A stretch of 64,000 nucleotides of DNA, taken from NCBI RefSeq assembly GCF_037478305.1, contig NZ_JBBGAZ010000012.1:24114-88113 (forward strand), in the 5' to 3' direction. A program made the position numbers and the translations under genes. This DNA comes from Cognatishimia coralii. GTDB lineage: Bacteria > Pseudomonadota > Alphaproteobacteria > Rhodobacterales > Rhodobacteraceae. Below the pieces are notes generated by a model. The model was not told where the DNA came from. It searched no databases and was given only the letters and a program-made list of their open reading frames with translations. This document shows, piece by piece, positions 9,365-18,064 of the stretch (the first letter of the stretch is position 1; every line of letters begins with the position of its first letter).

Positions 9365-10531
9365 ATGACGGATTTCCATGACCTGGATGAAACGACACGG
9401 CAGATCCGAGAAATGGTCTCTGCCTTCGCACAGGATCGGGTGGCGCCACTGGCGGGTCAGCTAGACCGGGACGAGAGGTTCCCAAGGGCACTGTGGCCTG
9501 AAATGGGGGCACTTGGCCTGCATGGAATGACAGTTGCCGAAGAGGATGGTGGGGTCGGGCTCGGCTATCTTCAGCATGCCATCGCGGTAGAGGAAATGTC
9601 GCGCGCGTCGGGCAGTCTGGGAATATCCTATGTCGCCCATTCAAACCTCTGCATCAACCAGATCCGGAGGAACGCGTCTGCCGAACAGCGGGCTGCATAT
9701 CTGCCGCGGCTCCTGTCCGGCGAGCATGTCGGCGCGCTTGCAATGAGCGAGGCCGGCGCGGGATCCGATGTCGTCGGCATGCAGATGCGGGCCGAGCGTA
9801 GAGGCGACCGGTATGTCCTGAACGGCAGCAAGATGTGGATCACCAACGGGCAGTTCGCAGATGTCGTGGTGGTCTATGCCAAGACCTCTCCAGAGGCAGG
9901 CAAGCGCGGGATTTCGACATTCATCGTGGAAACCGGCAACCCCGGTTTCTCTGTCTCGCCGCCGTTGAACAAGATGGGAATGCGCGGTTCGGGGACCAGT
10001 GAGCTTGTGTTCCAGGATTGCGAGGTGCCCGCCGCCAACTTGATGGGGCCTCTGGATGGCGGCGTCGGTGTCCTGATGAGCGGGTTGGACTATGAACGGA
10101 TCATCGCGGCAGCGGCCTGCCTCGGGCTGATGCAGGCGGCGCTGGACGTTGCCATTCCCTATGTTTCCGAACGCCGGCAATTCGGCCGCGCGATCGGCGA
10201 GTTCCAATTGGTGCAGGGCAAGATCGCCGACATGATGACGGCCCGCAATGCGGCGCAGTCCTATGTCTATGCCGTCGCAACGGCCGCTGACCGGGGGCTG
10301 CCTCTGAGGAAGGAAGCGGCGAGTGCAATCCTCTTCGCATCAGAGAACGCGACGAAAGTCGCCCTCGACGCAATCCAGCTTCTCGGGGGCAATGGTTATG
10401 TCAATGACTACCCGGCCGAGCGGATCTTGCGGGATGCCAAGCTTTACGAAATCGGAGCGGGGACCAACGAGATTCGCCGGATGCTGATCGGCCGGGAAAT
10501 GTTGTCTCATGTGAAATCCGCAATCAGCTGA
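9365..10531 (+). CDS. acyl-CoA dehydrogenase, isovaleryl-CoA dehydrogenase type
   Basis: A 388-residue FAD-dependent acyl-CoA dehydrogenase that passes electrons to ETF. FAD-binding segments AMSEAGAGSDVVGMQ and KMWITNGQF are typical. The usual catalytic Glu of the C-terminal YEGT motif is absent: the sequence reads LYEIGAGTNEIRR. Instead a Glu sits in LDYER (residue 244). This relocation of the base is characteristic of isovaleryl-CoA dehydrogenases, and MGMRGSGTSELVF also matches them. It fits the neighbouring methylglutaconyl-CoA hydratase, carboxylase and lyase genes. A role as a cyclohexanecarboxyl-CoA dehydrogenase is the alternative. Confidence 0.82.
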   Translation: MTDFHDLDETTRQIREMVSAFAQDRVAPLAGQLDRDERFPRALWPEMGALGLHGMTVAEEDGGVGLGYLQHAIAVEEMSRASGSLGISYVAHSNLCINQIRRNASAEQRAAYLPRLLSGEHVGALAMSEAGAGSDVVGMQMRAERRGDRYVLNGSKMWITNGQFADVVVVYAKTSPEAGKRGISTFIVETGNPGFSVSPPLNKMGMRGSGTSELVFQDCEVPAANLMGPLDGGVGVLMSGLDYERIIAAAACLGLMQAALDVAIPYVSERRQFGRAIGEFQLVQGKIADMMTARNAAQSYVYAVATAADRGLPLRKEAASAILFASENATKVALDAIQLLGGNGYVNDYPAERILRDAKLYEIGAGTNEIRRMLIGREMLSHVKSAIS

Positions 10532-10677
10532 GATCGCGCGGCTAATACGGTCGGGGGAAGTTTCGCCAAACGAATAATACGGTCGACCGGTTGAAAAAAT
10601 GACGAGGCCCCTTGCGGGCTGCCGCAGGGTGATTGGGTGGAAACGTCGCTCGGCGGACCGAAGGAAGTGAGATCGAA
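10532..10677. promoter_or_regulatory. intergenic region with repeated operator-like sites and hairpin
   Basis: TAATACGGTCG occurs at 10543-10553 and again at 10575-10585, 32 bases apart (about three helix turns). The second copy runs into the perfect palindrome CGGTCGACCG (10580-10589). A GC-rich hairpin with a one-base bulge follows at about 10608-10629. This is the only sizeable gap in the plus-strand cluster between 5.4 and 26.5 kb, so it probably holds the promoter of the ligase-carboxylase-BadI operon. Confidence 0.45.
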
Positions 10678-12066
10678 ATGAGATATAGACGACCAGATGT
10701 ACTTTCCACCGGCGCTGCGCCGGTGTTCAATCCAGTCGAGCTGGCGGCGCCCGGGGCACTGCGCACCCTTCAGGAAGACCGGCTGCGCAAGCAGGTCGAC
10801 TACCTCGTCCGCAACTCCGCCTTCTATCAGCGCCGCTTCGCCGAGGCAGGGTTGACGGCTGCGGATATCCCGACCATCGGGGATTTGCGGCGCATTCCGT
10901 TCACCACGAAACAGGACCTGCGCGACAGCCTGGCGCGTGTCCGGCCCCTGGGCGAGCATCTGGCCGCTCCGCTCGGCGAGGTGGTGCAGATCCAGGCGTC
11001 TTCGGGCACCACGGGCAGCCCTTCCTATGTCGGGCTGACCGAAAGCGACGTGCTGTCCTGGCAGGAGATGACGGCCCGCGCCCTGTTCGCCTGCGGCATG
11101 CGTCCGGGCGATCTGGTTCTGCACACCTTCGCGCTTGGCAAGGGCTTTGTGGGCGGCATCCCGATGTTCCAGGCGGTTCAGTATCTTGGTGCCAAGGACA
11201 TCCCGATCGGGGCCGATGGCGGGGCTGACAGGCTGCTGATCGCGGCACGGGACCTGAGACCGCGCTGTGCGATCGGCACGCCGAACTTCCTTCTCTATCT
11301 TGCGGACATCGCCAAAGACGTTACCGGCGTCGCCGCGGCCGACCTGGGGGTCGAGCGGCTGATCGTCGGTGGCGAGCCGGGCGGCGGCATTCCCGCGATC
11401 CGGGAAGCGCTGGAAGCCGCCTGGGGCGCCACCTGTTGCGAGGTTTTGGGTGGTACCGATCTGGGATGCACCTATTGGGCGGAAAGCGACAGCCAGATCG
11501 GAATGCATATGGTCGGCCCGGATCACATTCTGGCCGAGCTCATCGATCCGGAAACCGAGGAGCTATTGCCGTACGAACAGGGCGTGGAGGGCGAGCTGGT
11601 CTATTCCGCGCTGACCCGCCAGGCCTCACCGGTCTTGCGATTCCGCAGCGGTGACCATGTCATCGTCACTTCCGCCTCCGGGGCCGACGGCCGCCCAGGG
11701 CCGACGATCCGCTGCGTGGGGCGTACGGACGATATGCTGATCGTCCGGGGTGTGAACCTGTTTCCGTCCTCGGTTCAGGAGATCATCGCGGCCATACCCG
11801 AAACAAACGGGACGATGCGCATCGTTGCGGATTTCGCTGGCCACAGCACCCAGGGCAACCTCAAGGTTCTTGTTGAGCGCGGTCCGGGGCGTGACGCAGC
11901 CGAGGACACGGCCCTGGCCGCCGCCGCAGAAGCGCGGATCAGAAATGCGCTGGCGGTGAAAGCCGACGTCACCATCGTTCCAACCGATTTCTTTTCCAAA
12001 CCGGGTGCCCTCAAGGTCGCCCTGACCCTACGCGAGATGCCTGATCTGCCGGGAGAAGCCAGATGA
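10678..12066 (+). CDS. phenylacetate-CoA ligase family (PaaK-like) acyl-CoA ligase
   Basis: A 462-residue AMP-forming CoA ligase of the PaaK type, shorter and distinct from the class I ligase upstream. The motif QASSGTTGSPSYVGLT is the AMP/P-loop-like site, YWAESDSQIGMH lies in the adenylation core, and the hinge reads RCVGRTDDMLIVRGVN with FPSSVQEII beyond it, as in PaaK. ATG 10678 is chosen; a TTG at 10633 is open in frame but lacks support. The stop overlaps the carboxylase ATG (ATGA). Two different ligases in one cluster suggest two entry acids or one acid plus an intermediate. The substrate cannot be read from sequence. Confidence 0.8.
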   Translation: MRYRRPDVLSTGAAPVFNPVELAAPGALRTLQEDRLRKQVDYLVRNSAFYQRRFAEAGLTAADIPTIGDLRRIPFTTKQDLRDSLARVRPLGEHLAAPLGEVVQIQASSGTTGSPSYVGLTESDVLSWQEMTARALFACGMRPGDLVLHTFALGKGFVGGIPMFQAVQYLGAKDIPIGADGGADRLLIAARDLRPRCAIGTPNFLLYLADIAKDVTGVAAADLGVERLIVGGEPGGGIPAIREALEAAWGATCCEVLGGTDLGCTYWAESDSQIGMHMVGPDHILAELIDPETEELLPYEQGVEGELVYSALTRQASPVLRFRSGDHVIVTSASGADGRPGPTIRCVGRTDDMLIVRGVNLFPSSVQEIIAAIPETNGTMRIVADFAGHSTQGNLKVLVERGPGRDAAEDTALAAAAEARIRNALAVKADVTIVPTDFFSKPGALKVALTLREMPDLPGEAR

Positions 12067-13682
12067 ACCAGAATGTCAAACCCGCTGCGACCGAGCTCTC
12101 CGATGCCGATGAGGCGCAACTGAATGCCGAAGCGTTTGAGCAGCTTCTGAAGGAGCTGCGCAGCCGCCGTGCCGCATCGCGCAGGGGTGGCTCGGACGCT
12201 GCGCGCCAAAAGCACCTCGACAGGGGCAAGATGCTGGTGCGCGAGCGCATTGATGCGCTGATTGATCCCGGATCGCCGTTTCTGGAACTGGCTGACCTCG
12301 CGGGCGCAGAGCTTTACGGCGACCGCGTTCCCCCCGGTGCGGGCATTGTAACAGGCGTCGGCATGATCGCGGGCCAAGCCTGCATGATCATTGCCAACGA
12401 TGCGACGGTGAAGGGCGGTACATACTTCGGCATGACCTGTCGCAAGCACGTCCGGGCGCAGAAGTTCGCCTGGACGAACCGGCTGCCCTGCGTGACCCTT
12501 GTCGACTCCGGCGGAGCCTTTCTGCCCGATCAGGCGAATATCTTCCCCGACGAAGGTCTCTTCGGGTCGATATTCCACAATCAGGTTGGCATGTCGGCTG
12601 ACGGTATTCCCCAGATCGCGGTTGTCCTTGGGGCCTGTACGGCAGGCGGTGCCTATATCCCGGCACTTTGCGACGAAATCGTCATCGTTCGCGGGCAGGG
12701 TTTCATGTATCTGGCCGGGCCGCAGCTGGTCCAGGCGGCGACAGGCGAAAAGGTGGACCCCGAAGCGCTCGGCGGTGCAGAAATGCACAGCCAGGTCAGC
12801 GGGGTCACCGACCATATGGCGGAGAACGACGCGCATGCGCTCGCCATCACCCGGGATATCGTCGCGGAACTACCGGCCCGGCCGGCCCCGATTAGACCGC
12901 GCACGTCGCCCGAGGCTCCGGCCCTGCCGCCGGGCGCTATGCACGGGCTGATCAACCGCGATCCGCGACGGCCGAATGACACCCGCGAAATCCTGCGTGG
13001 CATTCTCGATGGCGGCGATCTGCAAGAGTTCAAGGCGGGCTACGGCAAAACCCTGATCACCGGTTTTGCCCGGATCGGCGGCTACCAGGTTGGCGTCCTG
13101 GCTAATAACGGCGTTCTGTTCACGGAGTCCGCGAACAAGGCAACGCATTTCATCCAGATGTGCTGCCAGCGCAATATCCCGCTTGTCTTCTTCGCCGATG
13201 TCTCGGGCTTCATGGTTGGCCGCGAGGCCGAGGTGAACGGGATCGCCAAGGCCGGGGCCAAATTCATCACCGCGATGAGTTCCGCCACCGTTCCGAAATA
13301 CACGGTCATCATCGGTGGCTCGTACGGAGCCGGCTATCTGGCGATGTGCGGTCGTGCTTTCCGTCCAAACGCGATGTTCATGTGGCCCAACGGCCGGGCG
13401 GCGATCATGGGCCCCGATCAGGCGGCGACGACGCTTGCTCTGGTCAAACGGCAGGGCTTCGAGAGCCAGGGCAGGGATTGGACGGCGGAGGAAGAAGAAG
13501 CCTTCAAGGCACCGATCCGCCAGGAATACGAAACCTTCGCCAGCGCCTTCAATTTCGCCCGCAACCTATGGGTGGATGGCGTGATCGAACCGGATGAGAC
13601 CGCACCGGTTCTGTCCCTGCTTCTGGAAATCTCGGCCTCCGTTCCGGCTGGGCCGACTCGCTTTGGCGTATTCCGCACCTGA
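12063..13682 (+). CDS. liuB: biotin-dependent acyl-CoA carboxylase, carboxyltransferase (beta) subunit
   Basis: A 539-residue carboxyltransferase that moves CO2 from carboxybiotin to an acyl-CoA. The two crotonase-like halves show LVDSGGAFLPDQ, GACTAGGAYIPALCDE, and in the second half GGSYGAGYLAMCGRAF followed by WPNGRAAIMG, which is typical of methylcrotonyl-CoA/geranyl-CoA carboxylase beta subunits. Length is normal for MccB (about 535). It overlaps the ligase and is followed after 21 bases by the biotin carboxylase subunit. The lyase two genes downstream argues for 3-methylcrotonyl-CoA or a homologous beta-methyl enoyl-CoA as substrate. The gene symbol is by family resemblance. Confidence 0.85.
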   Translation: MNQNVKPAATELSDADEAQLNAEAFEQLLKELRSRRAASRRGGSDAARQKHLDRGKMLVRERIDALIDPGSPFLELADLAGAELYGDRVPPGAGIVTGVGMIAGQACMIIANDATVKGGTYFGMTCRKHVRAQKFAWTNRLPCVTLVDSGGAFLPDQANIFPDEGLFGSIFHNQVGMSADGIPQIAVVLGACTAGGAYIPALCDEIVIVRGQGFMYLAGPQLVQAATGEKVDPEALGGAEMHSQVSGVTDHMAENDAHALAITRDIVAELPARPAPIRPRTSPEAPALPPGAMHGLINRDPRRPNDTREILRGILDGGDLQEFKAGYGKTLITGFARIGGYQVGVLANNGVLFTESANKATHFIQMCCQRNIPLVFFADVSGFMVGREAEVNGIAKAGAKFITAMSSATVPKYTVIIGGSYGAGYLAMCGRAFRPNAMFMWPNGRAAIMGPDQAATTLALVKRQGFESQGRDWTAEEEEAFKAPIRQEYETFASAFNFARNLWVDGVIEPDETAPVLSLLLEISASVPAGPTRFGVFRT

Positions 13683-13703
13683 CCGTGGGGAGAGGAGATC
13701 ATC

Positions 13704-15710
13704 ATGTTCAAGAAAGTTCTGATTGCCAACCGCGGCGAAATCGCCTGCCGAATCGCCCGCACCTGCCGCGAGATGGGCGTTGCCGTCGCCACCGTACATT
13801 CCACGGCCGACCGCGATGCACTGCATGTGCGCGAAGTGGGCGAGTCCGTCGAGATCGGATCCGCTCCGGCCGGCGACAGCTATCTGCGGATCGACCGCAT
13901 TGTCGAGGCGGCCCTGGCGGTTGGCGCCGACGCCGTGCATCCCGGATACGGGTTTCTGGCCGAGAACCCAGAATTTGCCGATGCGGTCGTGGATGCAAGT
14001 CTGACCTTCATCGGACCGTCGGCAGAAATTTTGCGCCGTTTCGGGGATAAAGCGGCCGCCAAAGCCGAAGCCGTTGCGGCGGATGTGCCGGTTGTTGCCG
14101 GCACTGTCGAGCCGAGCGCTTCCGTCGACGACCTGATCGAATCCGTGGCCGGTATGCCATTGCCTCTCCTCCTGAAGGCTGCTGCCGGTGGCGGCGGGAA
14201 GGGGATGCGCGTCGTCGCATCCCCTGACTCGCTGCGTCAGAATATCGAGGCAGCTATCCGCGAAGGGCGGTCGGCTTTCGGAAACCCGAACCTGATCGTC
14301 GAGCAATATCTGCCGGAGGCCCGGCATATCGAGGTTCAGATCCTCGGTGACGGCAATGGCCGGGTAATTCACCTGTTCGACCGGGAATGCAGTCTTCAAC
14401 GGCGGCACCAGAAGGTGATCGAGGAAGCGCCGGTGACAAGCCTGCCCGACGCGCTGCGGCAGGAGATTCTGGCACACGCCGTCCGTCTGGGCGAAAGGGT
14501 CGGATATCGCGGATTGGGAACGGTTGAGTTCATCGTCAAAGACGGCAAAGCCTATTTCCTCGAGGTCAATCCGAGGATCCAAGTCGAGCATCCGGTTACC
14601 GAAGAAATTTGTGGACAGGACCTCGTTGCCTTGCAGATACGCAGTGTTGCCGAGGGGCGCCTTCCGATCGAACAGGCCGATGTCATCGTAGGGGGGGTCG
14701 CGGTCGAAGCGCGGCTCTATGCTGAAGACCCCGATCAGGACTTTATTCCCTCGACGGGAAAGCTCGAGTCGCTCTCTCTGCCATCGGGGCTTCGCGTGGA
14801 CCGGGGCATTGCGGCAGGCATGAGCGTCACACCCTATTACGATCCCATGATCGCCAAGCTGATTGCCGTCGGCCCGGACCGGCAGCAGGCCTATGCCCGG
14901 CTGTCTGCCGCACTCGAGGAAAGCGCGGCCCTGGGTGTACAAAGCAATCTGCCGCTCCTCAGGGCGCTCACCACCTCTCCGACGGTTTTGCGAAACGGGG
15001 TGCATACCGGATCGATTGCAGAGATCGTGTTGGATCTGGCGGCTGTACCGCAGGTGTCCACGGAAGAGGCCGCTCTGGCCGCCGCACTCTGGCTCAGGGC
15101 CCACCGGGCCTCCGCCCCGATGCTCTGGACGGGCTGGAACGGCGCCACTGGCTGGCGGCTGAACACCGGCACCTCCGAGGCGAACCATGCCCCTTCGATC
15201 CGTTGTGCAAGCGGCGCTATGGGTTTTGACATCCGGTTCGGCATGCTGGACCTGGATGACGCTCTGGTTGTCGCGGCGAACGAGGACACCTATGCAATCC
15301 GTCTGACCGAGATCGGTGAAGACCTTGTTCTTGCCGATCTCGACGGCCGGACACTGACCCTGATCCCGTCATGCGATGAGGGAAGAGCAGGCTTCATCCG
15401 GGGTGCGCGCGGCGTGTCACTGACTGTGACCCCCTACCTGTCAGGCAAACTTCTCTCCTCGGGCGGCACGGCGAGTGGTGAGGTTCTAGCGCCGATGATG
15501 GGACAAGTCATAGCAGTCGAGGTAGTCGAGGGGCAGGCGGTTGGTCTTGGAGACCGGCTTGGCGTCATGGAATCGATGAAGATGGAACTGGTTCTGCGTG
15601 CCCCCGTTGCCGGAACCATCGGCACCGTCGCTTGTGCCGCCGGCGAGTCGGTGGAAAGAGATCAGTGCCTGTTCGAAATCCTCGCAGACCAGGACGAGGC
15701 CGCAGCATGA
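13704..15710 (+). CDS. liuD: biotin carboxylase/biotin carrier (alpha) subunit
   Basis: A 668-residue ATP-dependent biotin carboxylase fused to its biotin carrier domain. N-terminal IANRGEIACRIARTC, the ATP-grasp glycine loop AAAGGGGKGMRVV, the HRECS-type segment (here FDRECSLQRRHQK) and EVNPRIQVEHPVTE are all present. The C-terminal carrier domain has the biotinylated lysine in MESMKME (Lys 626). ATG 13704 follows GGAGAGGAG. It pairs with the beta subunit just upstream and overlaps the HMG-CoA lyase-like gene. BioY two genes later fits its cofactor need. It is most like methylcrotonyl-CoA carboxylase alpha (MccA/LiuD). Confidence 0.87.
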   Translation: MFKKVLIANRGEIACRIARTCREMGVAVATVHSTADRDALHVREVGESVEIGSAPAGDSYLRIDRIVEAALAVGADAVHPGYGFLAENPEFADAVVDASLTFIGPSAEILRRFGDKAAAKAEAVAADVPVVAGTVEPSASVDDLIESVAGMPLPLLLKAAAGGGGKGMRVVASPDSLRQNIEAAIREGRSAFGNPNLIVEQYLPEARHIEVQILGDGNGRVIHLFDRECSLQRRHQKVIEEAPVTSLPDALRQEILAHAVRLGERVGYRGLGTVEFIVKDGKAYFLEVNPRIQVEHPVTEEICGQDLVALQIRSVAEGRLPIEQADVIVGGVAVEARLYAEDPDQDFIPSTGKLESLSLPSGLRVDRGIAAGMSVTPYYDPMIAKLIAVGPDRQQAYARLSAALEESAALGVQSNLPLLRALTTSPTVLRNGVHTGSIAEIVLDLAAVPQVSTEEAALAAALWLRAHRASAPMLWTGWNGATGWRLNTGTSEANHAPSIRCASGAMGFDIRFGMLDLDDALVVAANEDTYAIRLTEIGEDLVLADLDGRTLTLIPSCDEGRAGFIRGARGVSLTVTPYLSGKLLSSGGTASGEVLAPMMGQVIAVEVVEGQAVGLGDRLGVMESMKMELVLRAPVAGTIGTVACAAGESVERDQCLFEILADQDEAAA

Positions 15711-16681
15711 CCGATCTGCCCGCCCGCGTCACCCTGCACGAGGAAGGTCCAAGGGAAGGATTTCAGTTCGAGAAGACACTCTTCCCGCTGGCCGAGCGCG
15801 TGCGTTTTGTCGACATGCTCAGCGCAACCGGGCTGAGCCGGATTCAGGTCGCGTCCTTCGTATCGCCCAGGATGGTGCCGCAGATGGCGGATTCGGCCGA
15901 GCTGTTCGGCGCAATCGCAAAGCCATCCGGGGTGCGGCATACCTCGCTCTGGCTGAGCGAGAAGGGCTATCGCCAGGCGGCGGAAACGCCCGGTGTCGAT
16001 CTGTCCGGCCTGATCCTGCTTTATGCATCGGACGCCTTCAGCCTTCGCAACAACGGATGCAGCGCGGACGAGATGCGACGGAGACAGGAGGACTGGATCG
16101 CCATGTACGACGCCGATGGCGTCGACATCGAGGCGATCTACATCATGACTGCCTTCGGCTGCAATCTTCAGGGAGACATCCCGTTCGCGGCGCTGGACGC
16201 CAATCTGGACTGGATCGCCAGCCGGTTCGCGGGCCGCGCGTTGCCGGTGATCTATCTGGCGGACACGGTCGGCTGGGCGGTTCCAACAAGCGTCACTACG
16301 CGTATTTCATATGTGCGCAACCGGTTTCCCGATGCGCGCATCGGCTTGCATCTGCACGACACCCGCGGCGCCGCGATGGCCAGTTTCCTGGTCGCGCTTC
16401 AACTGGGCGTAACTCAGTTCGATGGCTCTGTCGCCGGATTGGGCGGCTGTCCCTTCGCGGGGCATGGGCACGGGGCTGCTGCCGGCAACATCTGCACCGA
16501 GGATATGGTCTTCATGGCCCATGAGATGGGGATCGAAACCGGAGTCGATCTCGAAGCCCTGATCGAGGCGGCCCGAATGGCCGAAGCGCTGATCGGCCGC
16601 CCCCTGCCGGGCCGGGTCATGCATGGCGGATCGCTCGCGTCCTACCGCAACAGCACACCAACCATTGGAAAGAGAACTTAG
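15707..16681 (+). CDS. liuE: hydroxymethylglutaryl-CoA lyase family protein
   Basis: A 324-residue TIM-barrel lyase. The ATG at 15707 overlaps the carboxylase stop as ATGA. Family motifs are EEGPREGFQFEK (active-site Arg and metal ligand region), VASFVSPRMVPQMAD, the metal-binding HLHDTRG, and GLGGCPFAGH with the catalytic Cys loop followed by GNICTED. Classical HMG-CoA lyases split HMG-CoA into acetyl-CoA and acetoacetate. This one is somewhat divergent (GHGHGAAAGN after the Cys loop), so a homologous substrate from a substituted ring is possible. With the carboxylase and hydratase it makes a Liu-type set. Confidence 0.83.
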   Translation: MTDLPARVTLHEEGPREGFQFEKTLFPLAERVRFVDMLSATGLSRIQVASFVSPRMVPQMADSAELFGAIAKPSGVRHTSLWLSEKGYRQAAETPGVDLSGLILLYASDAFSLRNNGCSADEMRRRQEDWIAMYDADGVDIEAIYIMTAFGCNLQGDIPFAALDANLDWIASRFAGRALPVIYLADTVGWAVPTSVTTRISYVRNRFPDARIGLHLHDTRGAAMASFLVALQLGVTQFDGSVAGLGGCPFAGHGHGAAAGNICTEDMVFMAHEMGIETGVDLEALIEAARMAEALIGRPLPGRVMHGGSLASYRNSTPTIGKRT

Positions 16682-17242
16682 ATGGCGCAAAGTCAATCAC
16701 GACACACAACAAGCCTGCATACCGTCGCAAAGTCGGCGATGGTCGCCATACCCGCCGTGGCGCTCATCATCCTGTCGGCCCGGATACAGGTGCCGATGTA
16801 CCCGGCCCCGATGACGATGCAGCTTGCGGCCGTCCTTGGCGTGGCGGCGTTCCTTCCGATCCAAAGCGCCATCCTGCCGATCACACTGTATCTCGGCCTC
16901 GGCCTGGCGGGTGTGCCGGTCTTCGCCGGGGCCTCTGCGGGACCCGCCTATTTTGCCGGACCGACGGGAGGATACCTGTTCGGCTTCTTCCTGGCGTCGG
17001 CCCTCATCATCGCCTCGCGCCAGGTCACGGATCGGCTTGTGCTGCGAATGCTGGCCATTCCCCTGGCAGCCGTAATGGTTCTGGTCACCGGATGGGTGTG
17101 GTTGTCCGTGCTTATCGGCCCGGCCGAAGCGTTCAACGCCGGTGTCATGCCGTTCCTGGCAGGCGACGCCGTGAAATCCGTCCTGATCATGCTGTTGATC
17201 TATGCCGTCCACGCGCAACGCCTTGAAAGGACAAAGTCATGA
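16682..17242 (+). CDS. bioY: BioY biotin transporter substrate-binding (S) component
   Basis: A 186-residue integral membrane protein with about six helices. The start MxxxxAL...SARIQVPMYPAPMT and the segments GLGLAGVPVFAG and GPTGGYLFGF are strong BioY signatures. BioY binds and imports biotin, alone or with an ECF module. It begins immediately after the lyase stop and its own stop overlaps the badI ATG. It is thus translated within the catabolic operon rather than in a biotin locus. This placement beside a biotin-dependent carboxylase makes functional sense. Confidence 0.92.
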   Translation: MAQSQSRHTTSLHTVAKSAMVAIPAVALIILSARIQVPMYPAPMTMQLAAVLGVAAFLPIQSAILPITLYLGLGLAGVPVFAGASAGPAYFAGPTGGYLFGFFLASALIIASRQVTDRLVLRMLAIPLAAVMVLVTGWVWLSVLIGPAEAFNAGVMPFLAGDAVKSVLIMLLIYAVHAQRLERTKS

Positions 17243-18051
17243 CGAGCTATGAAGATATCACCTACGAGATCCGCCCCGAAGGCGTGGCCCGGATCACGAT
17301 CAACCGACCGGACCGCATGAATGCCTTTCGCGGGCAAACGGTGGACGAGTTGATCCACGCCTTCCAGCGCGCCGGTTGGGACAAGACGATTGGTGTGATC
17401 GTGCTGACCGGGGCCGGGAAAAAGGCATTCTGCACCGGTGGCGACCAGAGCAGCCATGATGGTCAGTATGATGGGCGGGGCACGATCGGGCTGCCGGTGG
17501 AAGAACTGCAAAGCCTGATCCGCGACGTTCCCAAGCCGGTCATCGCCCGGGTCGCCGGATACGCGATTGGCGGGGGAAACGTGCTGGCGACGCTCTGCGA
17601 CCTGACGATCGCGGGCGAGAGCGCGCAGTTCGGCCAGGTCGGCCCCAAGGTTGGCTCGGTCGATCCCGGCTTCGGTACTGCTTACCTCGCACGCGTTGTC
17701 GGCGAGAAGAAAGCGCGAGAGATCTGGTATCTGTGCCGCCGGTACACCGCAGCCGAGGCCGCCGATATGGGGTTGGTCAACAAGGTCGTGCCGGACGACC
17801 GTCTCGACGACGAGGTCGATGCGTGGTGCGCCGAAATTCTTGAGCGGAGCCCGACGGCCATCGCCTTGGCCAAGGCCTCCTTTACCGCCGAGACCGAGAA
17901 TATCAGGGGATTGTCCGGCATCGCCATGCAGGCGCTCGCCCTCTACTACGACACGGCGGAATCCAAGGAGGGCGTCGCGGCGTTTCTGGAAAAGCGGAAA
18001 CCGGATTTCCGTAAGGGCCTTCGGGACGGCGAGAAACGGAAAACCTTGTGA
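17239..18051 (+). CDS. badI: 2-ketocyclohexanecarboxyl-CoA hydrolase (BadI)
   Basis: A 270-residue crotonase-fold ring-cleaving hydrolase that opens 2-ketocyclohexane-1-carboxyl-CoA to pimeloyl-CoA. It matches BadI closely along its length as I recall the family: RPDRMNAFRGQTVDELI, KAFCTGGDQSSHDGQYDGRG, GYAIGGGNVLATLCDLTIA, FGQVGPKVGSVDPGFGTAYL and EIWYLCRRY. The GGDQS.HDG and GSVDPG motifs separate it from MenB and ordinary hydratases. The ATG overlaps the bioY stop. The following genes supply the enzymes to degrade pimeloyl-CoA. The ring substrate may carry substituents. Confidence 0.9.
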   Translation: MTSYEDITYEIRPEGVARITINRPDRMNAFRGQTVDELIHAFQRAGWDKTIGVIVLTGAGKKAFCTGGDQSSHDGQYDGRGTIGLPVEELQSLIRDVPKPVIARVAGYAIGGGNVLATLCDLTIAGESAQFGQVGPKVGSVDPGFGTAYLARVVGEKKAREIWYLCRRYTAAEAADMGLVNKVVPDDRLDDEVDAWCAEILERSPTAIALAKASFTAETENIRGLSGIAMQALALYYDTAESKEGVAAFLEKRKPDFRKGLRDGEKRKTL

Positions 18052-18064
18052 ATTGGAATGGGCA

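Noticed and set aside
10608..10629. Hairpin after the isovaleryl-type dehydrogenase as a terminator
   Set aside because: The stem has a bulge and no T-run follows; kept only as part of the regulatory gap.
13566..15188. 540-codon minus-strand frame opposite the biotin carboxylase
   Set aside because: The plus-strand protein carries all ATP-grasp and biotin motifs; the antisense frame lacks any.
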